A DNA stretch of 64,000 nt from Rubrivivax sp. (lineage in GTDB: Bacteria; Pseudomonadota; Gammaproteobacteria; Burkholderiales; Burkholderiaceae_C), in NCBI GenBank assembly GCA_030653385.1, contig JAURZM010000079.1:186001-250000 (forward strand), written 5' to 3'. Shown in pieces: positions 35,536 to 44,022 of this stretch (position 1 is the stretch's first letter; every line of letters begins with the position of its first letter). Below the pieces are notes generated by a model. The model saw only the letters and a list, made by a program, of their open reading frames with translations. It ran no database searches and had not been told where the DNA came from. Made by a program: the position numbers and the translations under genes.

Positions 35536-36159
35536 TCAGGCTTGCAAGCCGAGATCCCGCGCCACCACCACCGCTTCGGTGCGGTTGCGCGCCTGCAGCA
35601 CCCGCAGGATGGCCGCGATGTGGATCTTCACCGTGCCTTCGGTCAGACCCAGCTCACGAGCGATGAGCTTGTTGGGCTGGCCACGCATCAGGCAGCGCAA
35701 CACGTCCATCTGGCGCGGTGTCAGGCCGCTGGCGTCGGGGCGCGGCGGTGGTGCGCCGTGGCGCAGGTCCGCCAGGGCCTGCGCCGGCATGTAGGTGCCA
35801 CCGCCCAGCAGCAGGCGCAGGGCCTGCTGCAGCACCTCGGGCGCTTCGCTCTTGGGCAGGAACCCCACGGCGCCTGCGGCCAGCGTGGCGCGGATGACGG
35901 CCGGGTCGTCTTCGCCCGAGGCCACGACCATCGGCACACCAGGGAACATCAGGCGCAGGCGCCGCAAGCCGTCGACACGCTCCATGCCGGGCATGTGCAG
36001 GTCCAGCAGCGCCAATTGGGGCAGTGCCGCCTGCATCTGCAGCACCACACCGGCAAAGTCGGCGGCTTCGACCACCTGGGCCGTGGGTTCGACCAGCAGC
36101 AGGGTGCGCTTGAGTGCGTCGCGCACCATCGGGTGGTCGTCGGCGATCAGGACTTTCAT
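35536..36159 (-). CDS. Response regulator, NarL/LuxR family
   Basis: 207 residues. The receiver domain begins MKVLIADDHPMVRDAL with the acidic pocket (Asp7, Asp8) and the phospho-acceptor Asp near 53 in LLDLHMPGM; Lys near 103 is in GFLPKSEAPE. The C-terminal LuxR-type helix-turn-helix is LTPRQMDVLRCLMRGQPNKL followed by IARELGLTEGTVKIHIAAIL. Its start overlaps the hybrid kinase stop by ATGA, so the two form a two-component pair. Targets are unknown. Confidence 0.92.
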   Translation of the reverse strand: MKVLIADDHPMVRDALKRTLLLVEPTAQVVEAADFAGVVLQMQAALPQLALLDLHMPGMERVDGLRRLRLMFPGVPMVVASGEDDPAVIRATLAAGAVGFLPKSEAPEVLQQALRLLLGGGTYMPAQALADLRHGAPPPRPDASGLTPRQMDVLRCLMRGQPNKLIARELGLTEGTVKIHIAAILRVLQARNRTEAVVVARDLGLQA

Positions 36160-37709
36160 GGCAGCACCTTCGGGTGGGCGGTTTCACGTTCGGGCGGGGT
36201 CGGCACGGCGGACGGCGCCACACCGCCGTCGGGCAGGCGCTGTTCCAGCCAGGCCCGCAAGCGGGCTGGCGACACGGGTTTGCTCAGCACCTGGGCGCCG
36301 GCCGGCAGCAAGGCACGCAGGCCGTCGGCAGCGGTCTCGCCGCTGATCCACAACACCGGCACCGGCGCGCCCCAGGCCTGCTGCAGGACGCGCAGTTCTT
36401 CGACGCCCGTGCAGCCTTCAGCCAGCCGCAGGTCGGCCACCACCGCTTGCGGTGCGGCCGGCTGGCGCAGCAGCAATTCGGCGGCGCAGTTGCCGTCGGC
36501 CACCTGGCAGTCCCACAGCTGCAGCAGGCGCCGCATGGCGTCGCGCACGTCTTCGTCGTCTTCCAGCACGGCCACCCGCAGGCCGGCCAGGCGGCGCATT
36601 TCATGCCGCGCCGCTGCCACGGCCTGGGGCGCCAGACCGGCCGGGGCCAGGCCTTCGAGCAGGAACACCGTGCCGCGCCCTGGCTGCGAGTGCAGCTGCA
36701 CCCGCAATTGCAGCAGGCGCACCAGGCGCTGAACGATGGCCAGGCCCAGCCCCAGGCCGCGGCCGGCGCCCGCAGCGGGGCCGCGGCCGGCCTGGAAAAA
36801 CTCTTCGAAGACCCGGCCCTGGTCGGCGGGGGCGATGCCGGCGCCGCTGTCCCAGACCTCGATGCGGTGGTGGCGCTGGCCGTCGGGCGCGGTGCGCTCG
36901 CGGCAGGCCAGCAGCACACCGCCGCGTGGGGTGTACTTCACGGCATTGGCCAGCAGGTTGCGCAGCACCCGTTCCAGCAGCAACGGGTCGGTGACGGTCA
37001 TGGCGCGCGGGTCGCTCACGTGCAGCGCCAGGCGCAGGCCGCGGGCTTCGGCCTGCGGTGCCCACTCGTCAGCCAGGCGGCGCAGCAAGGGCGCCAGCGG
37101 CACCGTGTCCCATTGCGGCAGCACCGCGCCGGCGTCCATGCGCGACACGTCCAGGAGCGCGGCAAACAGGGTGTCGAGTGCTGCCAGCGAACCCTGCATG
37201 CGCTCGGCCAGCTCGGCCTGTTGCGATGTCAGCGGGCCGGCACGCAGCGCGGCCGTGTACAGGCCCAGCGCGTGGGCGGGCTGGCGCAGGTCGTGGCTGG
37301 CAGCGGCCAGGAAACGCGCCTTGGCCTGGTCGGCTGCCTCGGCACTGGCCTGCGCCTGCTGCAGTTCGGCACGCACCTGTTCGAGATCAAGCTCACGCCG
37401 GGCCAGGCGCCTTTGCACGTCGGCGTGCTGGCCCCGCACCGCGTGCAGCGCACGCAGCGCGCGGTGTGTCAGCCACAAGGTGAGCAGCAACACCGGCACC
37501 AGCAGCAGCAAACCCAGCTGCGTGGCCACCAGGCCAGCCGCCAGCAGACCGGCCGTCAGCAGCACCAGCGCGCCGGCCAGGCCCAGCATGGCCCGCCGCT
37601 GGCGCCAGCCGAAACAGACCAGCACCAGGCCCAGCGAAGACAGCGCGCCTGAAGTGAAACCCGCTGCCCCCGCGATGACGTCTGCAAGCGCCGAACCCGC
37701 CAAGCCCAT
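36156..37709 (-). CDS. Hybrid sensor histidine kinase with C-terminal receiver
   Basis: 517 residues from the ATG at 37709, which has AAGGGG about 5 nt upstream. Roughly the first 90 residues hold three membrane segments; a coiled coil (about 100-135) leads to the H-box FLAAASHDLRQPAHALGLY (His about 143). The ATPase domain shows NLLANAVKYTPRGG and WDSGAGIAP. A receiver follows (VAVLEDDEDVRDAM, with Asp in VVADLRLAEG). SHDLRQP kinases with a terminal receiver often signal to a separate NarL-type regulator, as here. There is no obvious periplasmic sensor, so the signal may be membrane-linked. Confidence 0.9.
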   Translation of the reverse strand: MGLAGSALADVIAGAAGFTSGALSSLGLVLVCFGWRQRRAMLGLAGALVLLTAGLLAAGLVATQLGLLLLVPVLLLTLWLTHRALRALHAVRGQHADVQRRLARRELDLEQVRAELQQAQASAEAADQAKARFLAAASHDLRQPAHALGLYTAALRAGPLTSQQAELAERMQGSLAALDTLFAALLDVSRMDAGAVLPQWDTVPLAPLLRRLADEWAPQAEARGLRLALHVSDPRAMTVTDPLLLERVLRNLLANAVKYTPRGGVLLACRERTAPDGQRHHRIEVWDSGAGIAPADQGRVFEEFFQAGRGPAAGAGRGLGLGLAIVQRLVRLLQLRVQLHSQPGRGTVFLLEGLAPAGLAPQAVAAARHEMRRLAGLRVAVLEDDEDVRDAMRRLLQLWDCQVADGNCAAELLLRQPAAPQAVVADLRLAEGCTGVEELRVLQQAWGAPVPVLWISGETAADGLRALLPAGAQVLSKPVSPARLRAWLEQRLPDGGVAPSAVPTPPERETAHPKVLP

Positions 37710-37947
37710 TTCCCCTTCACAGCCCGCCAGGGCCGCTTGATTGTGGCGCCGCCCCCAGACCGCCAACGCGCTTCCACCGGCCACCCGGCATGGCCCGAAG
37801 GGCAGAGGCCAGGCGGTCCCAAGGCCATGCCAACGGTCATGTGGGTCAGTGTTTACCTGCAAGAGAAGCCCCGCCGACCCCCGGTGACCCTGTGCAAGAA
37901 TCCTTGCGATCCCCCCCTCAGCCGCCCCGCCGCCCGCCAGCAAAACC

Positions 37948-38601
37948 ATGTCCGACGCGCCAGAAGACCTGACCCCGGACCTGGCGCTCGACACGGTGGC
38001 CGTGGTTGCAGCTCCCGTGCGCAAACGCCCCAAGCCGGGCGAACGGCGGGTGCAGATCCTGCAGACGCTGGCCGGCATGCTGGAACAACCCGGCGCCGAA
38101 CGCATCACCACGGCCGCGCTGGCAGCCCGGCTGGACGTCAGCGAAGCGGCGCTGTACCGCCATTTCGCCAGCAAGGCGCAGATGTTCGAAGGGCTGATCG
38201 AGTTCATCGAAACCAGCGTCTTCACGCTCATCAACCAGATCGTCGAACGCGAGACGGTGCCTTCGGTGCAGGTGCAGAAGGTCGCCGCCGTGCTGCTGCA
38301 GTTTGCCGAGAAGAACCCGGGCATGACCCGCGTCATGGTGGGCGATGCGCTGGTCTTCGAACACGAGCGCCTGAATGCGCGCATGAACCAGTTTTTCGAC
38401 CGGGTCGAGTCGCAGCTGCGCCAGAGCCTGCGTGCTGCCGCTGAAGCCGCCGGTTCGGCCACACCCACGGTGGATGCGCAGGCGCTGGCGTCGGCCATCA
38501 CCGCGCTGATCGTCGGTCGGCTGCAGCGTTACGCGCGCTCGGGCTTCAAGCGCGCCCCCACCGAACACCTGGAACCTGCGTTGCAGCGTCTGTCCAGCTG
38601 A
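37948..38601 (+). CDS. slmA: Nucleoid occlusion factor SlmA (TetR family)
   Basis: 217 residues. The TetR-type helix-turn-helix ITTAALAARLDVSEAALYRH is near residues 52-71 and the rest matches SlmA (KNPGMTRVMVGDALVFEHERL). SlmA binds specific chromosomal sites and blocks FtsZ ring assembly over the nucleoid. The argB-nucleotidase-slmA neighbourhood supports the call, with the kinase/regulator pair inserted between. The 238 bp to the divergent kinase gene hold no clear promoter hexamers that I could pick. Confidence 0.9.
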   Translation: MSDAPEDLTPDLALDTVAVVAAPVRKRPKPGERRVQILQTLAGMLEQPGAERITTAALAARLDVSEAALYRHFASKAQMFEGLIEFIETSVFTLINQIVERETVPSVQVQKVAAVLLQFAEKNPGMTRVMVGDALVFEHERLNARMNQFFDRVESQLRQSLRAAAEAAGSATPTVDAQALASAITALIVGRLQRYARSGFKRAPTEHLEPALQRLSS

Positions 38602-38617
38602 AGCACCGCTGGCGCAC

Positions 38618-39334
38618 GTGGATGTTCCGGTGGAATTGATGGCCGGTGGCGCCCGGCTGCGCCTGCTGCCGCAGCGTGCGGTGTTTCTGCCCGAACACGG
38701 CACGCTGCTGGTGGCCGACGCGCACATCGGCAAGGCCCATGCCTTCCGCCGCCTGGGCGTGCCGGTGCCAACAGGCACCACACAAGCCACGCTGCAACGC
38801 CTGACCGAAGCCGTGACGACCACCGGCGCCACACACATCGTCTTCCTGGGCGACCTGCTGCACGCGGCGCGGGGCCGTTCGCCCGACACGATGGCCACCT
38901 TCGCGCGCTGGCGCCAGGCCCACGCCAGTTTGCAGCTGACGCTGGTGCGAGGCAACCACGACAGCCATGCCGGCGACCCACCGGTCGACTGGGGCGTTGA
39001 TTGCGTCGACGAGCCCTTCGGCCTGCCAGGCCTGGCGGGCCTGGCGCTGTGCCACCACCCCGACGCCCCACTGCCGCCGCATGCCGACGGCGCTGAAGTC
39101 CCCTACGTGCTGGCCGGCCACGTGCACCCCAGCACGGTGCTGGGCGGCCGTGCCCACGAGCGGCTGCGCCTGCCCTGCTTCCACTTCGGCCCGCAGCGCG
39201 GTGTGCTGCCGGCCTTTGGTGAATTCACCGGCACACACACGCTGCCGCGCGGCCCGCTGGACCAGGTCTTCGTCAGCACCGGCGCCGAAGTGCGCCAGAT
39301 CCACGTGAGGCCCACCCTACACTTGCCGGCATGA
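38618..39334 (+). CDS. pdeM: Ligase-associated DNA damage response endonuclease PdeM
   Basis: 238 residues, calcineurin-type phosphoesterase. The metal motifs are LLVADAHIGKAHAFR (about 30-44), VFLGDLLHAARG (about 74-85), VRGNHDSH (about 109-116) and LAGHVHPS (about 164-171). This is COG1407/PdeM, usually found with an ATP-dependent DNA ligase, Lhr-like helicase and an MBL-fold exonuclease; none of these is in the window. The start is GTG at 38618, 16 bp after slmA. The stop overlaps the DUF815 gene by ATGA. Confidence 0.88.
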   Translation: MDVPVELMAGGARLRLLPQRAVFLPEHGTLLVADAHIGKAHAFRRLGVPVPTGTTQATLQRLTEAVTTTGATHIVFLGDLLHAARGRSPDTMATFARWRQAHASLQLTLVRGNHDSHAGDPPVDWGVDCVDEPFGLPGLAGLALCHHPDAPLPPHADGAEVPYVLAGHVHPSTVLGGRAHERLRLPCFHFGPQRGVLPAFGEFTGTHTLPRGPLDQVFVSTGAEVRQIHVRPTLHLPA

Positions 39335-40212
39335 ATGCCGCCTTTGAACACCTGCTGGTGCGCGCCGAGTCGCTGCTGGCCCGACTGGAAGTGATCCTGC
39401 CGCATGCCACCACGGCCCCCGACTGGTCGGCATCGGTGGCCTGGCGCTACCGCAAACGCGCGTCATTGGGAAGTTCGGCCGGCGTGCTGGAAGCGGTGCG
39501 CCACGTGGCCACCATCCGCCTGGCCGACTTGAAAGAGGTGGAACCGCAGAAAGAACGCCTGCTGCGCAACACCGAACAGTTCGTGGCCGGCCGCGGCGCC
39601 AACAATGTGCTCTTGACCGGCGCCCGTGGCACCGGCAAAAGCAGCCTGATCAAGGCCTGCCTGAACGAGTTCAGCGGCCAGGGCCTGCGCCTGATCGAAG
39701 TCGACAAGGCCGACCTGGTGGACCTGCAGGACATCGTCGACCTGGTGGCCGAGCGGCCCGAACGTTTCATCGTCTTCTGCGACGACCTCAGCTTCGACGA
39801 AGGTGAAGCCGGCTACAAGGCGCTGAAGAGCGTGCTGGACGGCAGCGTGTCACAAGCCAGCGACAACCTGCTGATTTATGCCACCAGCAACCGCCGCCAC
39901 CTGCTGCCCGAGTACATGAAGGAAAACCTGTCCTACCAGCACACCGAAGACGGCGAAGTGCACCCGGGTGAAGTGGTGGAAGAGAAGATCTCGCTGAGCG
40001 AACGTTTTGGCCTGTGGATCAGCTTCTACCCCTTCACGCAGGCCGAGTACCTGGCCATCGCAGCGCAGTGGCTGCGGTCGTTCGGCGTCGACGAAGCAGC
40101 CATCGTCGCAGCGCGCCAGGAGTCGCTGGTGTGGGCACTGGAACGGGGTTCGCGGTCGGGCCGTGTCGCGCAGCAGTTTGCGAAGGATTACGCGGGGCGC
40201 CACGGTGGCTGA
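39331..40212 (+). CDS. DUF815 family ATP-binding protein
   Basis: 293 residues. P-loop LTGARGTGKSSLIKA lies near 94-108, and the Walker-B-like IVFCDDLSFDEGE near 148-160, followed by the conserved TSNRRHLLPE and FGLWISFYPF blocks. This is the DUF815 AAA-type family, widespread in proteobacteria and without an established role. It overlaps pdeM (ATGA) and mutT (8 bp), so pdeM, this gene and mutT form a coupled run. Confidence 0.92.
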   Translation: MNAAFEHLLVRAESLLARLEVILPHATTAPDWSASVAWRYRKRASLGSSAGVLEAVRHVATIRLADLKEVEPQKERLLRNTEQFVAGRGANNVLLTGARGTGKSSLIKACLNEFSGQGLRLIEVDKADLVDLQDIVDLVAERPERFIVFCDDLSFDEGEAGYKALKSVLDGSVSQASDNLLIYATSNRRHLLPEYMKENLSYQHTEDGEVHPGEVVEEKISLSERFGLWISFYPFTQAEYLAIAAQWLRSFGVDEAAIVAARQESLVWALERGSRSGRVAQQFAKDYAGRHGG

Positions 40213-40651
40213 AGCGGCGGCCGAGCGCACACCGGTCGACGTGGCGGTGGGTGTGCTGATCGACGGCCAGGGCCGTTTCCTGCTGACCAGCCGGCCCGCC
40301 GGCAAGGTCTACGCCGGCTGCTGGGAATTCCCGGGAGGCAAGGTGGAACCGGGCGAAAGCATCGAACAGGCCCTGCGGCGCGAGCTGCAGGAAGAACTGG
40401 GCATCACCATCGGCCCTGCCCTGCCCTGGCAGGTGGAACTGGTGGACTACCCCCACGCGCTGGTTCGCCTGCACTTCTGCAAGGTGTTTGCCTGGCATGG
40501 CGACTTCGAGATGCGCGAGCAGCAAGCCATGGCCTGGCAGACATTGCCCGTGCAGGTTCAACCGGTGCTGCCCGGCACGGTGCCGGTGCTGGCCTGGTTT
40601 GCCGCCGAACGTGGATTCGTCGGGCCGACCCACCTGTCACAGCCCTGCTGA
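40205..40651 (+). CDS. mutT: NUDIX hydrolase, MutT (8-oxo-dGTP diphosphatase)
   Basis: 148 residues from the GTG at 40205. The NUDIX box GGKVEPGESIEQALRRELQE with ELGI runs from about 43 to 66 and meets the GX5EX7REUXEEXGU pattern. The preceding FLLTSRPAGKVYAGCWEFPG block is the MutT subtype. MutT hydrolyses oxidised dGTP and prevents A:T-to-C:G changes. It overlaps the DUF815 gene by 8 bp; hisI follows after 22 bp. Confidence 0.92.
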   Translation: MAEAAAERTPVDVAVGVLIDGQGRFLLTSRPAGKVYAGCWEFPGGKVEPGESIEQALRRELQEELGITIGPALPWQVELVDYPHALVRLHFCKVFAWHGDFEMREQQAMAWQTLPVQVQPVLPGTVPVLAWFAAERGFVGPTHLSQPC

Positions 40652-40673
40652 GCACTGCCACTAGACTGCTGGC

Positions 40674-41096
40674 ATGAACACACTTGCCAGCCCCTGGCTG
40701 GACACCATCCGCTTCGACCGCGACGGCCTGGTGCCGGTGATCGCCCAGGAAAACACCACCGGCGACGTGCTGATGTTTGCCTGGATGAACCGCGACGCGG
40801 TTCTAGCCACCGCTGAAAGGGGCCAGGCGGTCTACTGGAGCCGTTCGCGCCAGAAACTGTGGCACAAAGGCGAAGAGTCGGGCCACTTCCAGCAGGTGCA
40901 CGAAATGCGCATGGACTGCGACAACGACGTGCTGCTGCTGAAGGTCACGCAGATGGGCCACTCCGCAGGCGAACCCGGCATTGCCTGCCACACCGGCCGC
41001 CACAGCTGCTTTTATCAGCGGCTGGAAGGCCAGGAAGTCCGGCAATGGGCCGCCGTCGACCCGGTGCTGGTGGACCCCGAACGCATCTACAAGTGA
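40674..41096 (+). CDS. hisI: Phosphoribosyl-AMP cyclohydrolase
   Basis: 140 residues. The core blocks are [26 protein letters not shown], the metal-site [10 protein letters not shown] and [10 protein letters not shown], with Cys residues typical of the zinc site. The enzyme opens the purine ring in the third step of histidine synthesis. In this lineage hisI and hisE are separate genes rather than fused; hisE begins 11 bp downstream. Confidence 0.96.
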   Translation: MNTLASPWLDTIRFDRDGLVPVIAQENTTGDVLMFAWMNRDAVLATAERGQAVYWSRSRQKLWHKGEESGHFQQVHEMRMDCDNDVLLLKVTQMGHSAGEPGIACHTGRHSCFYQRLEGQEVRQWAAVDPVLVDPERIYK

Positions 41097-41106
41097 AGCT
41101 GCCCCG

Positions 41107-41475
41107 ATGAACAGCCAAGACAGCCTGGCACGCCTGGCCGCGGTGATCGACAGCCGCAGGCCGGAAGCCGGCGGCGACCCCGACAAAAGCTATGTCGCGC
41201 GCTTGTTTTCCAAGGGCACCGACGCCATCTTGAAGAAGATCGGCGAAGAAGCCACCGAAGTGGTCATGGCTGCCAAGGACGGTGACCGCACGCGCATCGT
41301 GGGTGAAACCGCCGACCTGTGGTTCCACTGCATGGTGGCCTTGTCGGCCTTCGGCCTGAAACCCGCCGATGTGCTGGCCGAACTGGAACGGCGCGAAGGC
41401 CTTTCCGGGCTGGAGGAGTTTGCCCTGCGCAAGTCGCAGCAACGTGACACGGACAATTCAGGAGGCAACACATGA
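41107..41475 (+). CDS. hisE: Phosphoribosyl-ATP diphosphatase
   Basis: 122 residues, all-helical MazG-like. The family block [19 protein letters not shown] with GETADLWFH carries the acidic Mg-binding residues. It makes phosphoribosyl-AMP from phosphoribosyl-ATP, the step before HisI. The stop codon overlaps the next start by ATGA, so the downstream membrane protein is coupled. Confidence 0.95.
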   Translation: MNSQDSLARLAAVIDSRRPEAGGDPDKSYVARLFSKGTDAILKKIGEEATEVVMAAKDGDRTRIVGETADLWFHCMVALSAFGLKPADVLAELERREGLSGLEEFALRKSQQRDTDNSGGNT

Positions 41476-41846
41476 ACAAGCTGGTGGTGCCCGGTGCCGA
41501 CGCCGGCCAGGGAGATGGGCTGCGCCTGTTGACGCACATCCTTTACGGCCTGCACACGCTGTCGTTTTTTTCGGCCGGCATGTTTTCGGTCATTGCGATG
41601 ATCATCAACTACGTCAAGCGGCCCGACCTGCCCGACGCCATGTACCGCAGCCACTACCGCTGGCAGGCACGCAGCTTCTGGTTCACGCTGCTGTGGCTGG
41701 CGCTGACCTGGCCGCTGTGGCTGTTGTTTGTGTTCCCGGGCTGGGTGGCGTGGTCGGTCATCGGCCTGTGGTACCTGTACCGTTTCGTTCGCGGCTGGTG
41801 GATGTTCGTCGAGGGCCGCGCCATGCCCATGGCCACCGGCGCCTGA
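41472..41846 (+). CDS. Small inner-membrane protein, DUF4870-like
   Basis: 124 residues with three hydrophobic segments (about 27-48, 65-85 and 88-105). It resembles the DUF4870 membrane family commonly placed between hisE and hinT in betaproteobacteria. Function is unknown. It overlaps hisE by 4 bp; hinT begins 34 bp downstream. Confidence 0.8.
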   Translation: MNKLVVPGADAGQGDGLRLLTHILYGLHTLSFFSAGMFSVIAMIINYVKRPDLPDAMYRSHYRWQARSFWFTLLWLALTWPLWLLFVFPGWVAWSVIGLWYLYRFVRGWWMFVEGRAMPMATGA

Positions 41847-41880
41847 GCGACGCAGAAGAAAAGCCCCGTAAAGGACCGCC

Positions 41881-42228
41881 ATGAGCGCCGACCCCAACTG
41901 CATCTTCTGCAAGATCATCGCCGGGCAGATTCCGTCGAAAAAAGCCTACGAAGACGAAGAACTTCTGGCCTTCCACGACATCCACCCCTGGGCGCCGGTG
42001 CACGTGCTGGTGATTCCCAAGACACACATCGCCACACTTGCCGACGTGGGTCCCGAGCACGATGCGCTGTTGGGGCGCATGCTGGCCCTGGCGCCGCGCC
42101 TGATGAAAGAACTGGGCGTGAACAATGGCTTTCGCACCCTGATCAACACCGGCCCCGACGGCCGCCAGGAGGTTTACCACCTGCACATGCACGTCATGGG
42201 GGGCCCCAGACCCTGGGTCAAGGGTTGA
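41881..42228 (+). CDS. hinT: Histidine triad nucleotide-binding protein
   Basis: 115 residues. The N-terminal NCIFCKIIAGQIPSKKAYED and the C-terminal triad YHLHMHVMGG are those of HinT-type phosphoramidases, which hydrolyse AMP-linked phosphoramidates. The gene lies in the conserved his-hinT-tat run. Confidence 0.94.
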   Translation: MSADPNCIFCKIIAGQIPSKKAYEDEELLAFHDIHPWAPVHVLVIPKTHIATLADVGPEHDALLGRMLALAPRLMKELGVNNGFRTLINTGPDGRQEVYHLHMHVMGGPRPWVKG

Positions 42229-42300
42229 TATTGCGTGCTGGCCAGTGCGGTCATGCGCGCCTCGTAGAATCACCGGTTCCGCTTTCGTAGGAGAAAGATC

Positions 42301-42543
42301 ATGGGTTCGTTCAGCATCTGGCATTGGCTGATCGTTTTGCTGGTCGTCGTGGTCATCTTCGGCACCAAAAAACTTCGCAATATCGGCTCCGACCTCGGGG
42401 GCGCCGTCAAGGGCTTCAAGGACGGCATGAAAAGTGGCGGCGACGGCGAAGCCGATGCGGCCACCGGCCCGGCGCAACAGGTGACCAACACCCAGCGCAC
42501 CGACGCCAACACGGTGGACGTGGAAGCCAAGACCAAGAGCTGA
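42301..42543 (+). CDS. tatA: Sec-independent protein translocase TatA
   Basis: 80 residues. One N-terminal membrane helix ([15 protein letters not shown]), the [14 protein letters not shown] hinge and amphipathic helix, and an acidic-to-basic tail are TatA features. AGGAG lies about 8 nt before the ATG; a -10-like TAGAAT is at 42265-42270. TatA forms the pore-like assembly of the twin-arginine pathway; tatB and tatC follow. Confidence 0.95.
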   Translation: MGSFSIWHWLIVLLVVVVIFGTKKLRNIGSDLGGAVKGFKDGMKSGGDGEADAATGPAQQVTNTQRTDANTVDVEAKTKS

Positions 42544-42592
42544 TGCACACGCGCCCGGGGCCCCCTGGGCGCGCTGCAGCAGCGCCCGCCGC

Positions 42593-43093
42593 ATGATCGA
42601 TTTCGGTTTCGACAAGATCGCCCTCATCGGCGCCGTGGCGCTGATCGTCATCGGGCCCGAGAAGCTGCCCAAGGTGGCCCGCACCATCGGCCACATGTTT
42701 GGCAAGGCGCAGCGTTACGTGGCCGATGTGAAGGCCGAGGTCAACCGCTCGATCGAGCTCGACGAGCTGAAGAAAATGCGCAGCCAGTTCGAAGACGCGG
42801 CGCGCAACGTCGAGCAATCCGTGCGCAGCGAAGTCAACGAAGCCGCTTCGGCCTTCGAAAACGACTGGAAAAGCGCCACCGCGATTGGCCATGATCACGG
42901 CCAGGCCAACGAGCCCTACCAGCCGCTGGCCGAGCCCACACCCAGCTACACACGGCCGAAGAAAAACTGGCGCCTGAAAAAGGGCGCCACACCGCAGTGG
43001 TACAAACAACGCCAGGGCATCCGCACCAAGGCGCAGTCGGGCGCGGCGCGGGTCGCACGCTTTCGGCCGCCGGGCCTGAAACTGCCACGATGA
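42593..43093 (+). CDS. tatB: Sec-independent protein translocase TatB
   Basis: 166 residues. [20 protein letters not shown] is the membrane helix, followed by [13 protein letters not shown] and an amphipathic, charged helix as in TatB; the C-terminal part is variable. TatB binds TatC to form the signal-peptide receptor. The gene follows tatA by 49 bp and precedes tatC by 22 bp. Confidence 0.94.
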   Translation: MIDFGFDKIALIGAVALIVIGPEKLPKVARTIGHMFGKAQRYVADVKAEVNRSIELDELKKMRSQFEDAARNVEQSVRSEVNEAASAFENDWKSATAIGHDHGQANEPYQPLAEPTPSYTRPKKNWRLKKGATPQWYKQRQGIRTKAQSGAARVARFRPPGLKLPR

Positions 43094-43115
43094 ACGACCG
43101 GGCCCCAAGGCAGTC

Positions 43116-43910
43116 ATGAGCGAGCCGGACAAGAAGAAAGACGAACTGGAAGGCACCGAGGCCCCCTTCGTGTCGCACCTGGTCGAACTGCGCGACCGCC
43201 TGATCCGTGCCGTCATCGCCATTGCCATCGCCTTTGCTGCATTGGCTTTCTGGCCGGGCCCTTCGGGCCTGTACGACCTGCTGGCCGCGCCGCTGGTGGC
43301 TCACCTGCCCAAGGGCGCCACGCTGATCGCCACCAATGTGATCTCGCCCATCCTGGTGCCGCTGAAGATCACGCTGATGGCCGCGTTCATGTTCGCGCTG
43401 CCCGTGGTGCTGTACCAGGTCTGGGCCTTTGTCGCGCCGGGCCTGTATTCGCACGAAAAACGCCTGGTGCTGCCGCTGGTCGTGAGCAGCACGTTGCTCT
43501 TCGTGGCCGGTGTGGCCTTCTGCTACTTCCTGGTCATCCCGGGCATGAGCAAGTTCATCCAGGCCTTTGCCCCCGCCAGCATCACCGCAGCACCTGACAT
43601 CGAACAGTACTTCGGCTTCGTGCTGACGCTGTTCCTGGTGTTCGGGATCGCCTTTGAAGTGCCCATCGCCGTCATCGTGCTGGCCCGCATGGGGGTGGTC
43701 ACCTTGGAGCAGTTGCGCAAGTGGCGCGGCTATTTCATCGTCGGTGCCTTCATCATCGCCGCCATCGTCACGCCACCCGACGTGATCTCGCAGCTGGCGC
43801 TGGCGATACCGATGTGCATCCTGTACGAGATAGGCATCATCGCGGCGAGCTTGTTCATCAAACACACCAAGGCCCCGCAAGCCGAGGCCGAAAGCAAGCC
43901 CAGCGCCTGA
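43116..43910 (+). CDS. tatC: Sec-independent protein translocase TatC
   Basis: 264 residues with six membrane segments. The N-terminal PFVSHLVELRDRLIRAV is the TatC signature, and QVWAFVAPGLYSHEKR is the cytoplasmic loop involved in signal-peptide recognition. It completes tatABC. Downstream, the C/G-rich repeat copy B separates it from the convergent gspF. Confidence 0.96.
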   Translation: MSEPDKKKDELEGTEAPFVSHLVELRDRLIRAVIAIAIAFAALAFWPGPSGLYDLLAAPLVAHLPKGATLIATNVISPILVPLKITLMAAFMFALPVVLYQVWAFVAPGLYSHEKRLVLPLVVSSTLLFVAGVAFCYFLVIPGMSKFIQAFAPASITAAPDIEQYFGFVLTLFLVFGIAFEVPIAVIVLARMGVVTLEQLRKWRGYFIVGAFIIAAIVTPPDVISQLALAIPMCILYEIGIIAASLFIKHTKAPQAEAESKPSA

Positions 43911-43948
43911 TCCAAGCCAGCGAAGCGAGGCGACGACCAAGCCAGTTT

Positions 43949-44022
43949 CGCGGATCCGGCTCCGCCGGTCCAAGAAACGCCTCCCCCCCGGGGGGTGGTG
44001 AGCGCCAGCGAGCTGGGGGGCC
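43949..44022. repeat. C/G-rich intergenic palindromic repeat, copy B
   Basis: Lies between the convergent tatC and gspF genes and ends at the gspF stop. It has GCGGATCCGGCTCCGCCGG, then CCCCCCCGGGGGGTGGTGAG and CGAGCTGGGGGGCCC. Same order as copies A and C. It could end transcription from both sides, but it has no T tract. Confidence 0.6.
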
